Shown: positions 1 to 6,523, counted from the stretch's first letter. The stretch is 6,523 nucleotides of DNA from Oscillospiraceae bacterium (GCA_017483405.1 JAFUWP010000382.1:1-6523); one strand, 5' to 3'. Program-made: numbers and translations. The notes: generated from the sequence alone by a model not told the origin.

Positions 1-890
1 ATCTGTTATTTGCCGGACTGATGACAGTCCTCGCCGTGCCGATGCTGTTCATGTCCGCGATGCGACAGAATTCAGTCAATCTGGAAGATTTCGTCAGATA
101 CCGCACCGAAACCGGAATCACGGCGGTATCGGAATCGACAGTCAAGAGCATTCCGCATGAAAGCACACTGATGCTTGTGATAAACAAATCCGGAGAAACT
201 GTCACTTCCGCGAAAATCATCGCGCTGGATGAGAAAGAATCCGAACTCGATGTCATCACGCTCAATCCCCGTCTGATGACGGCCGATGCAGATTATACAA
301 TGCTCAGAGATAAGCTCAATACAGAAGATTTCAGTCAGATAAAGACTTTGATGCAGGATATGTTCAGCACAGAACTGAATCATATCATCACGATACAGAC
401 GGATTTGATACTTTCTTCGGGCGCATCCGGAACGGTAACCTTTTCCGTCACACCGGAACAGCTTGCCTGTCTGGATTCCGGAATCTCTTATCAGGAATCG
501 GGGAAATATCCCATACAGGAAGTATCAGAAATCATTCAGAAACTGGAGCAGTATCTTGTCAGTGAAGATTATGATAATAAAATCCTATCCGAAAACGAAC
601 TCGCCGTGATGCAGAATGAATTTCTGCTTGCCGTGATGTCCTGCGCCTTACAGCAGAATTCCGCGCCGGCCGAAATCAGACCCGTCCGCACAACTATGAC
701 AGAATCCGAAATCAGAAAGCTTTATGATACTGTCATCATTGCAGAATCCAGATATAAAAAATGCTTTCAGCAGAAAGAACACAGTCTGATGCTCCCGTCT
801 GCCGATGACTGTACAAAACTCGATTCTGCCACACTGTACGCGCCGGATTCGGTTCTGAAATATCTCATCATACAGGCATTATATTACTGA
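1..890 (+). CDS. Membrane-anchored protein with degenerate LCP-like domain (5' partial)
   Basis: The frame is open from the first complete codon at position 3 (LLFAGL precedes the first Met at 21), so the gene begins before the window and 295 residues are visible. The first ~20 residues (LLFAGLMTVLAVPMLFMSAM) are hydrophobic and read as the end of a membrane anchor. The rest is polar and probably extracytoplasmic. The middle resembles a LytR-CpsA-Psr core. A strand-turn-strand (IIALDEKESELDVITLNPR, ending at base 272) matches the usual 'D..m..s.dp..k.v...siPRD' unit. A helix like the one before the LCP 'idhyv.vd' strand follows (FSQIKTLMQDMF then LNHIITIQTDLI). Next comes GTVTFSVTPE (429-458), where LCP proteins have 'GGV.v.vp'. 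The Arg of PRD is present but the Asp is Leu, and the usual further Arg residues are not evident, so phosphotransferase activity is doubtful. The C-terminal ~100 residues are helical and unassigned. The stop lies 13 nt before the SEDS gene. The LCP assignment is inferred from pattern only; an unrelated membrane-anchored protein is the alternative. Confidence 0.6.
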   Translation, partial: LLFAGLMTVLAVPMLFMSAMRQNSVNLEDFVRYRTETGITAVSESTVKSIPHESTLMLVINKSGETVTSAKIIALDEKESELDVITLNPRLMTADADYTMLRDKLNTEDFSQIKTLMQDMFSTELNHIITIQTDLILSSGASGTVTFSVTPEQLACLDSGISYQESGKYPIQEVSEIIQKLEQYLVSEDYDNKILSENELAVMQNEFLLAVMSCALQQNSAPAEIRPVRTTMTESEIRKLYDTVIIAESRYKKCFQQKEHSLMLPSADDCTKLDSATLYAPDSVLKYLIIQALYY

Positions 891-903
891 AAGGGGCGGA
901 GAG

Positions 904-2376
904 ATGCGAAAATTCATTCATGTATTCCTGCCGGAAGTGCTCATGCTGGTGATAGCCTCACCGATGATGTTCAGCACCGGAAATGCATTGGCTTATCAGT
1001 TTGGGCTGTTCGGGATTTATCTTCTGTTCCTGATGCTGATGTGTGTTGTCAAAGCCTGTCTGTTCCGGAAACTTCTGGCGACAGAAACGACTTATACAAG
1101 ACAGTGTAATTTCATCACCTGCCTGATTCTCATGATGAATATCGGGTGTTTTATGAATTTATATATTGTCGGATTCCGGACGGGGAATTTCAGCGCGATT
1201 CTGGAATATATCCTGAGTCTGCTGAAACCGCCTGTTCTGCTGGGGAGCATCTTCCTGATGCTGTATTATGCCCTGAAAGAATTCTATCAGAGGCAGAACT
1301 ATCTGCTGATTTCGCTCGGCGTTATCCTGATGAATTTCATCACCGTCAGCGGACTGAATCCCTCGCGCTTTCCGACAGCGATTCTGGAATCTGCCGGAAT
1401 CGCGCTGATGTTAGGAATCATGACGGTGATTCTGCCGTTTCATAACAAAGATGCGGATACTGTCCGCTACTGGTGCGGAAGGCTGGCGCATGGCAGAGCG
1501 ATGTTATTTTTCGGCTATACGCTCCTGAATCTGCCTGTTTTCTTTCTGCTGAGAGGATGGTTCAGTGCGCATCTGTCGATGCGTGTCGCAGTTGTCGAAC
1601 TCGATAAGTTATTATTCTTTTTCGGGTTTTACTGCCTGATGCTCTGGAATGACAAAACCAGAAAGAAACATACCGAACTTTATGTGAATTATTCCGAACT
1701 GGCTGTATTATTCCTCAGTCTGATGACCGGTTTGTTTCTGCTCGGCGAACACGGCACGATGATTGTCATGCTCCTGATGCTGATTCTGATGCTCTTTCTG
1801 CTCTACAGTACAGGCGCAGGCCTTGTGATGCTCGGCATATCAGGGGGAATCTACGGGATGTTATGGGTTCTGAATCAGTTCATCTCGAAGGATTTTCTCG
1901 ACAGATTATTCAATCTGCAAAGCTACAGGCAGATTCGCGATGTAAATCAGGCGATTCTCGAAAGCAGTGCCGGCATGAGCACAAGTCCTTATGCTGTTGA
2001 TATGGTCGGCACACTCTACACCAGAATCGAAGATTTTTCCTATCTGAATCTGATTTCGGTTTTCGGCAGATGGACGGCTGTCGCCCTGATTTTGTTATAT
2101 CTGCTGATACCACTGATTTCCTGTATGTATCTGCATAACTACAAGCTGAAAAACCGCCGGAAAGTCAGCAGTTCACTGTTTACGCTTTCGGAAATGTCCT
2201 GTCTGTTATTATTTTCATCAGGGGCGGTGCATGTGATGTCCAATTTCGGATTGATTTTCTTTACCGGTGTGACACTGCCGTTCATCAGCAACGGCTTTAT
2301 GAACATCATCGTGATGCTGATACTGCTGATTCCGGTGATTTACTGTCTGAGGGAGGCGAGTCTGCATGATGCTTAA
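904..2376 (+). CDS. Divergent SEDS-family (FtsW/RodA/SpoVE-like) membrane protein
   Basis: This 490-residue, highly hydrophobic protein has roughly 12-14 candidate membrane segments. SEDS proteins polymerise lipid II into glycan strands together with a class B PBP. Signatures seen: LLGEHGTMIVMLLM (279-292) in place of 'qpDlGTalvll'; YRQIRDVNQAILESSAG (341-357) in place of 'yQ..qsl.Ai.sGG'; EDFSYLNLISVFG (376-388), which aligns without gaps to 'TDFIFAVIGEELG' and puts D377 at the catalytic Asp; and TGVTLPFISNG (454-464), the family's C-terminal signature with Asn for the usual Tyr. The length exceeds the usual ~370-420 residues. The excess lies in the N-terminal half, which I cannot align well by eye. 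The start ATG follows AAGGGG (891-896) with a 7 nt spacer. The gene overlaps the next one, a PBP-like gene, by 11 nt; SEDS and class B PBP genes are classically paired. Family membership is well supported. Whether it is an active polymerase and which cell process it serves are not shown by the sequence. Confidence 0.85.
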   Translation: MRKFIHVFLPEVLMLVIASPMMFSTGNALAYQFGLFGIYLLFLMLMCVVKACLFRKLLATETTYTRQCNFITCLILMMNIGCFMNLYIVGFRTGNFSAILEYILSLLKPPVLLGSIFLMLYYALKEFYQRQNYLLISLGVILMNFITVSGLNPSRFPTAILESAGIALMLGIMTVILPFHNKDADTVRYWCGRLAHGRAMLFFGYTLLNLPVFFLLRGWFSAHLSMRVAVVELDKLLFFFGFYCLMLWNDKTRKKHTELYVNYSELAVLFLSLMTGLFLLGEHGTMIVMLLMLILMLFLLYSTGAGLVMLGISGGIYGMLWVLNQFISKDFLDRLFNLQSYRQIRDVNQAILESSAGMSTSPYAVDMVGTLYTRIEDFSYLNLISVFGRWTAVALILLYLLIPLISCMYLHNYKLKNRRKVSSSLFTLSEMSCLLLFSSGAVHVMSNFGLIFFTGVTLPFISNGFMNIIVMLILLIPVIYCLREASLHDA

Positions 2377-3712
2377 TCAGAAACAGGAATCGGAAATCCG
2401 ATTCCGCAGGCCGAAAAATAAAATCTTCCTGATTGTCCTGAGCGTGATATTCTTGTTTATACTGGGAAGTACGCTGTTTTATGACAGAGTGTATGAAATC
2501 TTCACGGGTTCGCATCAGGAGGTACAGAGCGAAAAAATCCCGACAAAAAGCGGATTCGCTCTGAAATATAACGGCTATGACCTGACCGCTGCTGCACGGC
2601 AGAATCTGGCGAAGGAATTCGAGAGTTATAATATCAAGTATACGGATTATAACTTCTACGCGCAGAGAGGCGCACTGCTCGACAGTGCCGGAAATGTGAT
2701 GTATTCTGTCGATACCCTTCCGGTAAAATATCAGACGTTTTACGAAGAAGGCAGAAACCGTGTTTGCAAGTACCTTTACGGCGATTTGCAGACGGCGCAG
2801 GGCATCGCTCCGCTGATGCGCGTGATTCCGAATATCAATCCGGATTCGCTGGCGGACAGTCTTCCGGATTTTCCGACCGGATATGACATTCAGCTGACGA
2901 TAAATTCCGCACTCGAAGAACAAATTTATGACCTCTTAACGCTGAATTATATCAAAGGCGGATGCATCGTGCAGGATTTGCCGACCGGTAAGATTGAAGC
3001 CATGACCGCGACCAGCATCACCAGCGCGGAAAGCGAAAAAAGCGGTCTGACTCAGCTCGAAGCCTGTCTGAATACCGATTTTCTTTATGATATAATTCAG
3101 ACACTCGAAAATCCCGAAGAACAGGACTTGACAAGAAAATTTTTCGATTATCAGGTGAAAAGTGCGGAATCCGAAATCACGGATACAGAATCCGGCGAAA
3201 TCCGGAAAATCAAAAAATATTGTTTCACGACAGATTTTGATTTGATTCTGGAACGTCCCGATAATATGAAAGATACCGATGTTTCCGAAGTGAGTCCTCT
3301 GCATCTGAACAGCATCACGCAGAGATTATTTTCGGGAGAAGCCCGCGTTCCCGTGCTGATTGAAAATATCCTCGATGAAAACGGCAATCCGGTGAACCTT
3401 CTTCCGGAAACCGATGTTCCGGCATTTCCGGAGCTGACTTCGGAAAAAAATCTGAAAGCCTGTTATGAAGCTTATCATTCCGAGAATGATAAAAATTATC
3501 AGGTTTTTGTGATGAAGTATACCGGCGAAAAATATACGGATTTCAAGTACATCACGGGGGTGATGACTTCCGGAGACGGAAAGATTCAGAAAGCGTTCAC
3601 GCTCTACAGCAAGGATGAAAAGATTCTGCATTTCATCGACAGCATGATTTATTTTATTGATAATGCCTATTCTGCGGAAGGAGGAAACCCGATTGAAACC
3701 GAAGGGGAATAA
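2366..3712 (+). CDS. Class B PBP-like protein lacking the SxxK active site (pseudo-transpeptidase)
   Basis: The protein has 448 residues: a basic N-terminus, one membrane segment (about 19-38), then an extracytoplasmic body. Class B PBP landmarks appear in order. R101-G102-A-L-L-D matches 'RG.I.DrnG'. TGYDIQLTINSALEEQI (171-187) matches 'G.dv.LTID..lQ'. GGCIVQDLPTGKIEAM (198-213) matches 'GavVvldpkTGeIlAm'. VSPLHLNSITQRLFSGEARVPVL (309-331) matches 'vTPLqmA.aya.iAN.G....P.l'. After GKIEAMTAT the chain should reach the acyl-serine SxxK; instead a short spacer leads to LEACLNTDFL (231-240), and no SxxK tetrad occurs anywhere in the protein. No SxN lies at the expected place, and the KTG strand is represented at best by KYTG (384-387). 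At 448 residues it is shorter than usual (~480-700). It is read as an inactive PBP fold that could bind or activate the adjacent SEDS protein. GGGAGG (2351-2356) serves either of two in-frame ATGs (2366, 2369); 2366 has the better 9 nt spacing. PBP ancestry is fairly sure; the scaffold role is inferred. Confidence 0.75.
   Translation: MMLNQKQESEIRFRRPKNKIFLIVLSVIFLFILGSTLFYDRVYEIFTGSHQEVQSEKIPTKSGFALKYNGYDLTAAARQNLAKEFESYNIKYTDYNFYAQRGALLDSAGNVMYSVDTLPVKYQTFYEEGRNRVCKYLYGDLQTAQGIAPLMRVIPNINPDSLADSLPDFPTGYDIQLTINSALEEQIYDLLTLNYIKGGCIVQDLPTGKIEAMTATSITSAESEKSGLTQLEACLNTDFLYDIIQTLENPEEQDLTRKFFDYQVKSAESEITDTESGEIRKIKKYCFTTDFDLILERPDNMKDTDVSEVSPLHLNSITQRLFSGEARVPVLIENILDENGNPVNLLPETDVPAFPELTSEKNLKACYEAYHSENDKNYQVFVMKYTGEKYTDFKYITGVMTSGDGKIQKAFTLYSKDEKILHFIDSMIYFIDNAYSAEGGNPIETEGE
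3678..3684 (+). promoter_or_regulatory. Strong Shine-Dalgarno deciding a TTG start
   Basis: AAGGAGG lies 8 nt before TTG at 3693-3695, inside the end of the preceding PBP-like gene. An in-frame ATG at 3657 would add 12 residues (MIMPILRKEETR), but it has no comparable upstream purine motif and would lengthen the overlap to 56 nt. The TTG start gives a short basic N-terminus directly before the first membrane segment, which fits the topology. Confidence 0.8.
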
Positions 3713-5045
3713 AGCTGTTTTTCTGGTGATGGTTCTGTATCTGTTTTTCATTCTGGGGTTTGCAGGATATGTATTCTGCATCAAATTTCCAGTAGTGTTA
3801 TGGGATGACGGTCTTTTCCTGAATGTGAAATTCATCGAATCCGCGAGGGAGTTTCTGATTTCGACAGCCGCGTTATGGTTCGGCGCGCCCGTCCTGATTG
3901 CTGTCGCGAATACGGTATTTGTGGCGCATGTCAACAGGAAATATCTGGAATATGTCCGGAATGTCCGGCATATCTGCGGAAATGCGGAAACCTATTTTCA
4001 GGAGCATTATCCGGAACAGCAGGAGGCCATTGCCCAGACAACTTATTTTTCCGGCCGAATCGAGTTGTTACAGAAGGATGCCCGAAATCTCCGTCCGGAA
4101 AAGCTGACGGCTGTTTTCACGAATCTCCGTCAGTGTCAGAATCTCGAAAAGGAATTCCGTGAACTTGTCCGCCGGTGCGAGGTGATGAAAAATTCTCATA
4201 ACGAACAGGATTTCGCCCGTCTTCTGCATGAAGATTTCCGGAATTATATGAATGAATCGGCCGTTCTGCTGAATCAGTATTATCCTGACAGATTGCAGAA
4301 AAAATTTGCCAAGCTGGAGCGTTATCTTCAAACTGTGGAAACTCAGCCGAAAACAGAACGGGTATTCAAAGAAAGCGGTTATCGTTCCGATACGGATTAT
4401 CTGCTTGCAGAATTATATGCCCCTCTGGAAACGCTGGCGCAGGATTTATGCGTTATCGCGGAATATCTGACAGAATCTTATCCGAAAATCATACGAAACA
4501 ACAGCACATCGGAACTCGAAATCACACCTCTGCCGGAGGAGATGTCCGGCCGTCTGCATGAAATATCGGCATTTCTGAAAAAAATCCCTGACAGCCGGAC
4601 ATTGCAGGAGCTTTTCGATTCCAAAGATAAGAAATTCCAGAAATATCGCGAAAAATTCCGGAACTATCAGGCGAATGTACCGGCATGGGACAGCTGTATC
4701 GGGTTATATTATCAGTATATCGCCGATATGGAACAGCTGATTCTGAAACAGCTGGTTGCGCATTACCGGATTGTGAAACATGCCTACAAGATGTATCTGC
4801 CGGAAGATTCTCCGTATCGGGAGACATTCGCGAAGGCCTATCAGGCATTGAAATCCGAAGCGGATGCAGGGGCATACAGATGGCATTTATATTATCTGCA
4901 CATTTTCGCGGAAACGAAGCATCGGGGATGTGATGTGCCCCTGAGCGGTCAGGATGCGCAGAATTTACAGAGCCATCTGGATGCTGTCAGAACGTGTGCG
5001 GAAACTATCAATCAGACAATCAGAAAGGATGAGGAAACGGCATGA
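3693..5045 (+). CDS. Unrecognised two-TM protein with large helical cytoplasmic domain
   Basis: The start is taken as TTG 3693, giving 450 residues and a 20 nt overlap with the PBP-like gene. The N-terminus MKPKGNK is basic. The first membrane segment spans about residues 7-30 and the second about 54-79. The ~24-residue loop between them carries acidic and mixed residues, and NRKYLEYVRNVR follows the second segment. By the positive-inside rule both ends are cytoplasmic. The remaining ~370 residues are rich in Glu, Lys, Gln, Leu and Tyr with few Gly or Pro, suggesting a long bundle of helices, possibly partly coiled-coil. No catalytic motif, P-loop, kinase, protease or nuclease signature is visible. 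It overlaps the next gene by 4 nt (ATGA), so its product is probably made together with that soluble protein. A membrane scaffold or adaptor linking the envelope proteins upstream with the soluble proteins downstream is a plausible but unproven role. Confidence 0.7.
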   Translation: MKPKGNKAVFLVMVLYLFFILGFAGYVFCIKFPVVLWDDGLFLNVKFIESAREFLISTAALWFGAPVLIAVANTVFVAHVNRKYLEYVRNVRHICGNAETYFQEHYPEQQEAIAQTTYFSGRIELLQKDARNLRPEKLTAVFTNLRQCQNLEKEFRELVRRCEVMKNSHNEQDFARLLHEDFRNYMNESAVLLNQYYPDRLQKKFAKLERYLQTVETQPKTERVFKESGYRSDTDYLLAELYAPLETLAQDLCVIAEYLTESYPKIIRNNSTSELEITPLPEEMSGRLHEISAFLKKIPDSRTLQELFDSKDKKFQKYREKFRNYQANVPAWDSCIGLYYQYIADMEQLILKQLVAHYRIVKHAYKMYLPEDSPYRETFAKAYQALKSEADAGAYRWHLYYLHIFAETKHRGCDVPLSGQDAQNLQSHLDAVRTCAETINQTIRKDEETA

Positions 5046-6169
5046 ATATCGATCAGGATTTGAAAATCATCGAGAATGCTGTCACGGATTTCCGCCGTCA
5101 TGATGAAGTCGATGCCTATCGCATTGTGTCACCGGCAGAACGATTGCTCCGGCAGAGCTGTGAACGCATGAAGAAAGTCGAAGAAGCAAAGGCCAGAACT
5201 TGCTATGATGCAGAACTTCTTCCGGAAATCAAAAAGTTTGTGAATGCTTTGCATCAGTATACGAAAGAGCAGGATTACAGCAAGCTCCGGACGGCGATGG
5301 AACAGGAACAGCGCGCACTGAAAGATTTCAATAAAAGTGTAGATTATCTGATTCGTGCAGGGCTGATGAATCAGCAGGAAGTCATCATCATACCGCAGAA
5401 TCCGCAGAGTACCGGAACTCCGCCGGCGCGCCGGAAAAGCAGTGCATCGCCGTCACCATCGGCAACGCCTGCGCCCGTGCCTGTACCTGTTCCCGTGCCG
5501 GCATCACCGCCAGTACCGCAGGCATCACGGCCGGCGAAACGCCGTTCCGCACCGGCCGGAAAAACCCTCGCGGAGAAATATTTCTCCGATACCGGAAATC
5601 ATACTTCCATGCTGAATAAAAACATCGAACTGATTATCAAAATCACGGCCGAAGAAACCGAAAATCACAGCATTGTCGTGCAGTATTACCTTGCGAATAA
5701 AAATGCCTTCCGCCGGAAGGAATCTTATAAAAATCTCTGGCACAGAATTCTGAAAAAAAACAAGATAATTTCCTATCAGCAAGCATTTCGGGTTCTGGAC
5801 TGGAAACCTCTGTTTCTGGAAAAGAACATCACCGAGGAGATGATAAGCCTGTCCAGAAACATCTTCGGCGTTCCCAGAGAAGGAAATCTACAGGATGACG
5901 GCCTTCTGCTGAAACTGCATCAGGATAGTTTGCAGATTTCCTTCAAAACTTACGGCGAGAGGGCATCCAAATCGCTGAAATCGGAATTTTCCGGCCAGAC
6001 TCAGCAGATGATTGAACTCCCTCTGAAAGACTTTATGGAAAAAAATGAAAAAAATACCTGTCATTATCAGGATACTGTCAGTTTTTATCATCAGTTCAAT
6101 CACGTACAATCTGACTGGAATCAGAAAGAAGTGCTCGTGAATCTGAAAATTGATTTGAAACTGAAATAA
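5042..6169 (+). CDS. Unrecognised soluble two-domain protein with Pro/Ala/Val linker
   Basis: The protein has 375 residues and no membrane segment or signal peptide, so it is probably cytoplasmic. Residues 1-115 form a charged helical domain (for example AERLLRQSCERMKKVEEAKAR). Residues about 122-173 are a low-complexity linker rich in Pro, Ala, Ser and Arg, containing four Pro-Val repeats (145-153). Residues about 174-375 form a second domain. Its first part is helical and rich in Lys, Asn and aromatic residues; its C-terminal ~90 residues alternate polar and hydrophobic residues as in beta strands (GLLLKLHQDSLQISF, KEVLVNLKIDLKLK). No known catalytic motif is seen. The start overlaps the stop of the preceding gene (ATGA), with GAGG at 5031-5034 and a 7 nt spacer. 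The layout of two domains on a flexible tether suggests an adaptor. Function is unknown. Confidence 0.7.
   Translation: MNIDQDLKIIENAVTDFRRHDEVDAYRIVSPAERLLRQSCERMKKVEEAKARTCYDAELLPEIKKFVNALHQYTKEQDYSKLRTAMEQEQRALKDFNKSVDYLIRAGLMNQQEVIIIPQNPQSTGTPPARRKSSASPSPSATPAPVPVPVPVPASPPVPQASRPAKRRSAPAGKTLAEKYFSDTGNHTSMLNKNIELIIKITAEETENHSIVVQYYLANKNAFRRKESYKNLWHRILKKNKIISYQQAFRVLDWKPLFLEKNITEEMISLSRNIFGVPREGNLQDDGLLLKLHQDSLQISFKTYGERASKSLKSEFSGQTQQMIELPLKDFMEKNEKNTCHYQDTVSFYHQFNHVQSDWNQKEVLVNLKIDLKLK
5405..5560 (+). repeat. Low-complexity Pro/Ala/Val/Ser linker region with PV repeat
   Basis: This is coding sequence for the interdomain linker of the soluble protein. The core, 5474-5500, encodes Pro-Val four times and a final Pro, using varied codons (ccc, cct, ccg; gtg, gta, gtt). 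This argues for selection on the protein rather than a recent DNA slippage repeat. The stretch is visibly richer in G and C than its surroundings, as expected from Pro, Ala and Arg codons. Arg and Lys residues on both sides (ARRK, RPAKRR) make the linker basic. Confidence 0.75.
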
Positions 6170-6171
6170 CC

Positions 6172-6182
6172 GGAAAGGATGA
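6172..6182 (+). promoter_or_regulatory. Purine-rich ribosome binding site before last gene
   Basis: GGAAAGGATGA precedes two in-frame ATGs, 6179 and 6191. The 6179 ATG sits inside the purine motif and has almost no spacer. The 6191 ATG is 12 nt after AAAGG (6174-6178), a little long but more workable. I chose 6191; starting at 6179 would add MKFI to the protein. Confidence 0.5.
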
Positions 6183-6190
6183 AATTTATT

Positions 6191-6523
6191 ATGCTGAATA
6201 AATGCGTTTGTATTCACTGCCTGAAAGATGTTGTGAATCCGAGATTTCTGATTCCGGCACATTTCGAGGCACTCAGCGCGAATCATTTTGAATGCTCACC
6301 GGATATTATCGGACTGGACGGACAGAAAACTGACAGCATCATGAAGACAAAGCTCAATTATTACGGCATCGCGATTCCGGAGGATGAACCTGCCCGACTG
6401 AGCTGTGATGCATCGGAAAAGACTCTGCAATTAAAGAGCGGTCTGAAAGTCATCGTCAAGCCCGTGGAAACTCTCAAGGCCGAATATCCTGACAGCATTC
6501 CGGAAATCGAAAACGCGGCCACC
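6191..6523 (+). CDS. Unrecognised protein with N-terminal Cys cluster (3' partial)
   Basis: The frame is open from ATG 6191 to the window end, giving 111 visible residues with no stop, so the gene continues to the right. The N-terminus MLNKCVCIHC holds Cys5, Cys7 and Cys10 (CxCxxC), with further Cys at 35 and 72. The first cluster could be half of a zinc-binding knuckle or ribbon. The visible part has no hydrophobic segment and no P-loop or other catalytic motif. LKSGLKVIVKPVETLKAEYP (81-100) looks like a strand followed by a helix. It begins 21 nt after the previous stop with no hairpin between, so it is probably in the same transcript. Small Cys motifs often precede a larger domain, which would lie outside this window. 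Coding status is likely; function cannot be assigned. Confidence 0.65.
   Translation, partial: MLNKCVCIHCLKDVVNPRFLIPAHFEALSANHFECSPDIIGLDGQKTDSIMKTKLNYYGIAIPEDEPARLSCDASEKTLQLKSGLKVIVKPVETLKAEYPDSIPEIENAAT

Noticed and set aside
2306..2923. Open frame of about 205 codons on the minus strand
   Set aside because: It lies opposite the SEDS and PBP-like genes, its translation is rich in Arg, His, Ile and Phe as expected from antisense of a real gene, and it has no ribosome binding context. It is a shadow.
3044..3052. KSG tripeptide (residues 225-227) and KYTG (384-387) in the PBP-like protein as possible KTG active-site triads
   Set aside because: KSG comes before the VSPLHL motif, far too early for the third PBP motif. 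KYTG lies near the expected strand but has an inserted Tyr, and there is no SxxK partner, so neither is evidence for an active transpeptidase.
3326..3934. Open frame of about 202 codons on the minus strand spanning the PBP-like and two-TM genes
   Set aside because: It crosses two well-supported plus-strand genes and shows no domain-like pattern, so it is treated as an antisense shadow.
3951..3970. Short tandem repeat of 'atgtccgg'
   Set aside because: It has only two copies within coding sequence for YVRNVRH and no extension; it is not a meaningful repeat.
5423..5434. Perfect 12-nt palindrome CCGGCGCGCCGG
   Set aside because: It sits inside the GC-rich linker coding sequence (Pro-Ala-Arg-Arg codons), is isolated, and has no T-tract or promoter nearby, so chance in a biased stretch is the simplest explanation.
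6170..6190. Possible terminator between the last two genes
   Set aside because: The 21 nt gap contains a ribosome binding site and no inverted repeat or T-tract, so transcription probably continues.

Overview
The window is a single, tightly packed, plus-strand gene cluster of six open reading frames, the first cut by the left edge and the last by the right edge. The moderate GC content, strong GGAGG-type ribosome binding sites, one TTG start and the protein character suggest a low-to-mid GC Firmicute, most likely a Clostridia/Oscillospiraceae (Ruminococcus-like) bacterium. This is an impression from sequence style, not a database result. There is no RNA gene, CRISPR array, insertion sequence, convincing terminator or promoter, and no gene-free stretch longer than about 21 bases. 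All internal junctions are short gaps (13 or 21 nt) or overlaps (4, 11 and 20 nt), so the six genes are very probably one translationally coupled transcript whose promoter lies upstream of the window.

Left part (1-3712): three proteins that look like divergent versions of cell-wall assembly proteins. The first (1-890) is a membrane-anchored extracytoplasmic protein whose middle resembles a degenerate LytR-CpsA-Psr (LCP) domain. The second (904-2376) is a polytopic membrane protein of the SEDS (FtsW/RodA/SpoVE) family. It keeps the C-terminal TGVTLPFIS signature and an Asp aligned with the catalytic Asp of SEDS glycosyltransferases. The third (2366-3712) is built like a class B penicillin-binding protein: one N-terminal membrane segment, an RG motif, an LTI strand, the GG(C/A)IV...TGKIEAM strand and a VSPLHL motif. 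It contains no SxxK tetrad anywhere, so it cannot be a normal transpeptidase.

Right part (3693-6523): three proteins I do not recognise. One has two membrane segments followed by about 370 residues of helical cytoplasmic domain (TTG start). The next is a soluble protein with a helical N-terminal domain, a Pro/Ala/Val linker and a C-terminal alpha/beta domain. The last begins with a Cys cluster (CxCxxC) that may bind zinc, and runs off the window.

Working model (inference): a SEDS glycan polymerase is paired with a pseudo-PBP that keeps only the scaffold/activator role. An LCP-like protein acts outside the membrane, and a membrane-tethered helical protein plus soluble partners act on the cytoplasmic side. 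Together they would form a dedicated, possibly undescribed envelope-associated complex separate from the housekeeping elongation and division machines.
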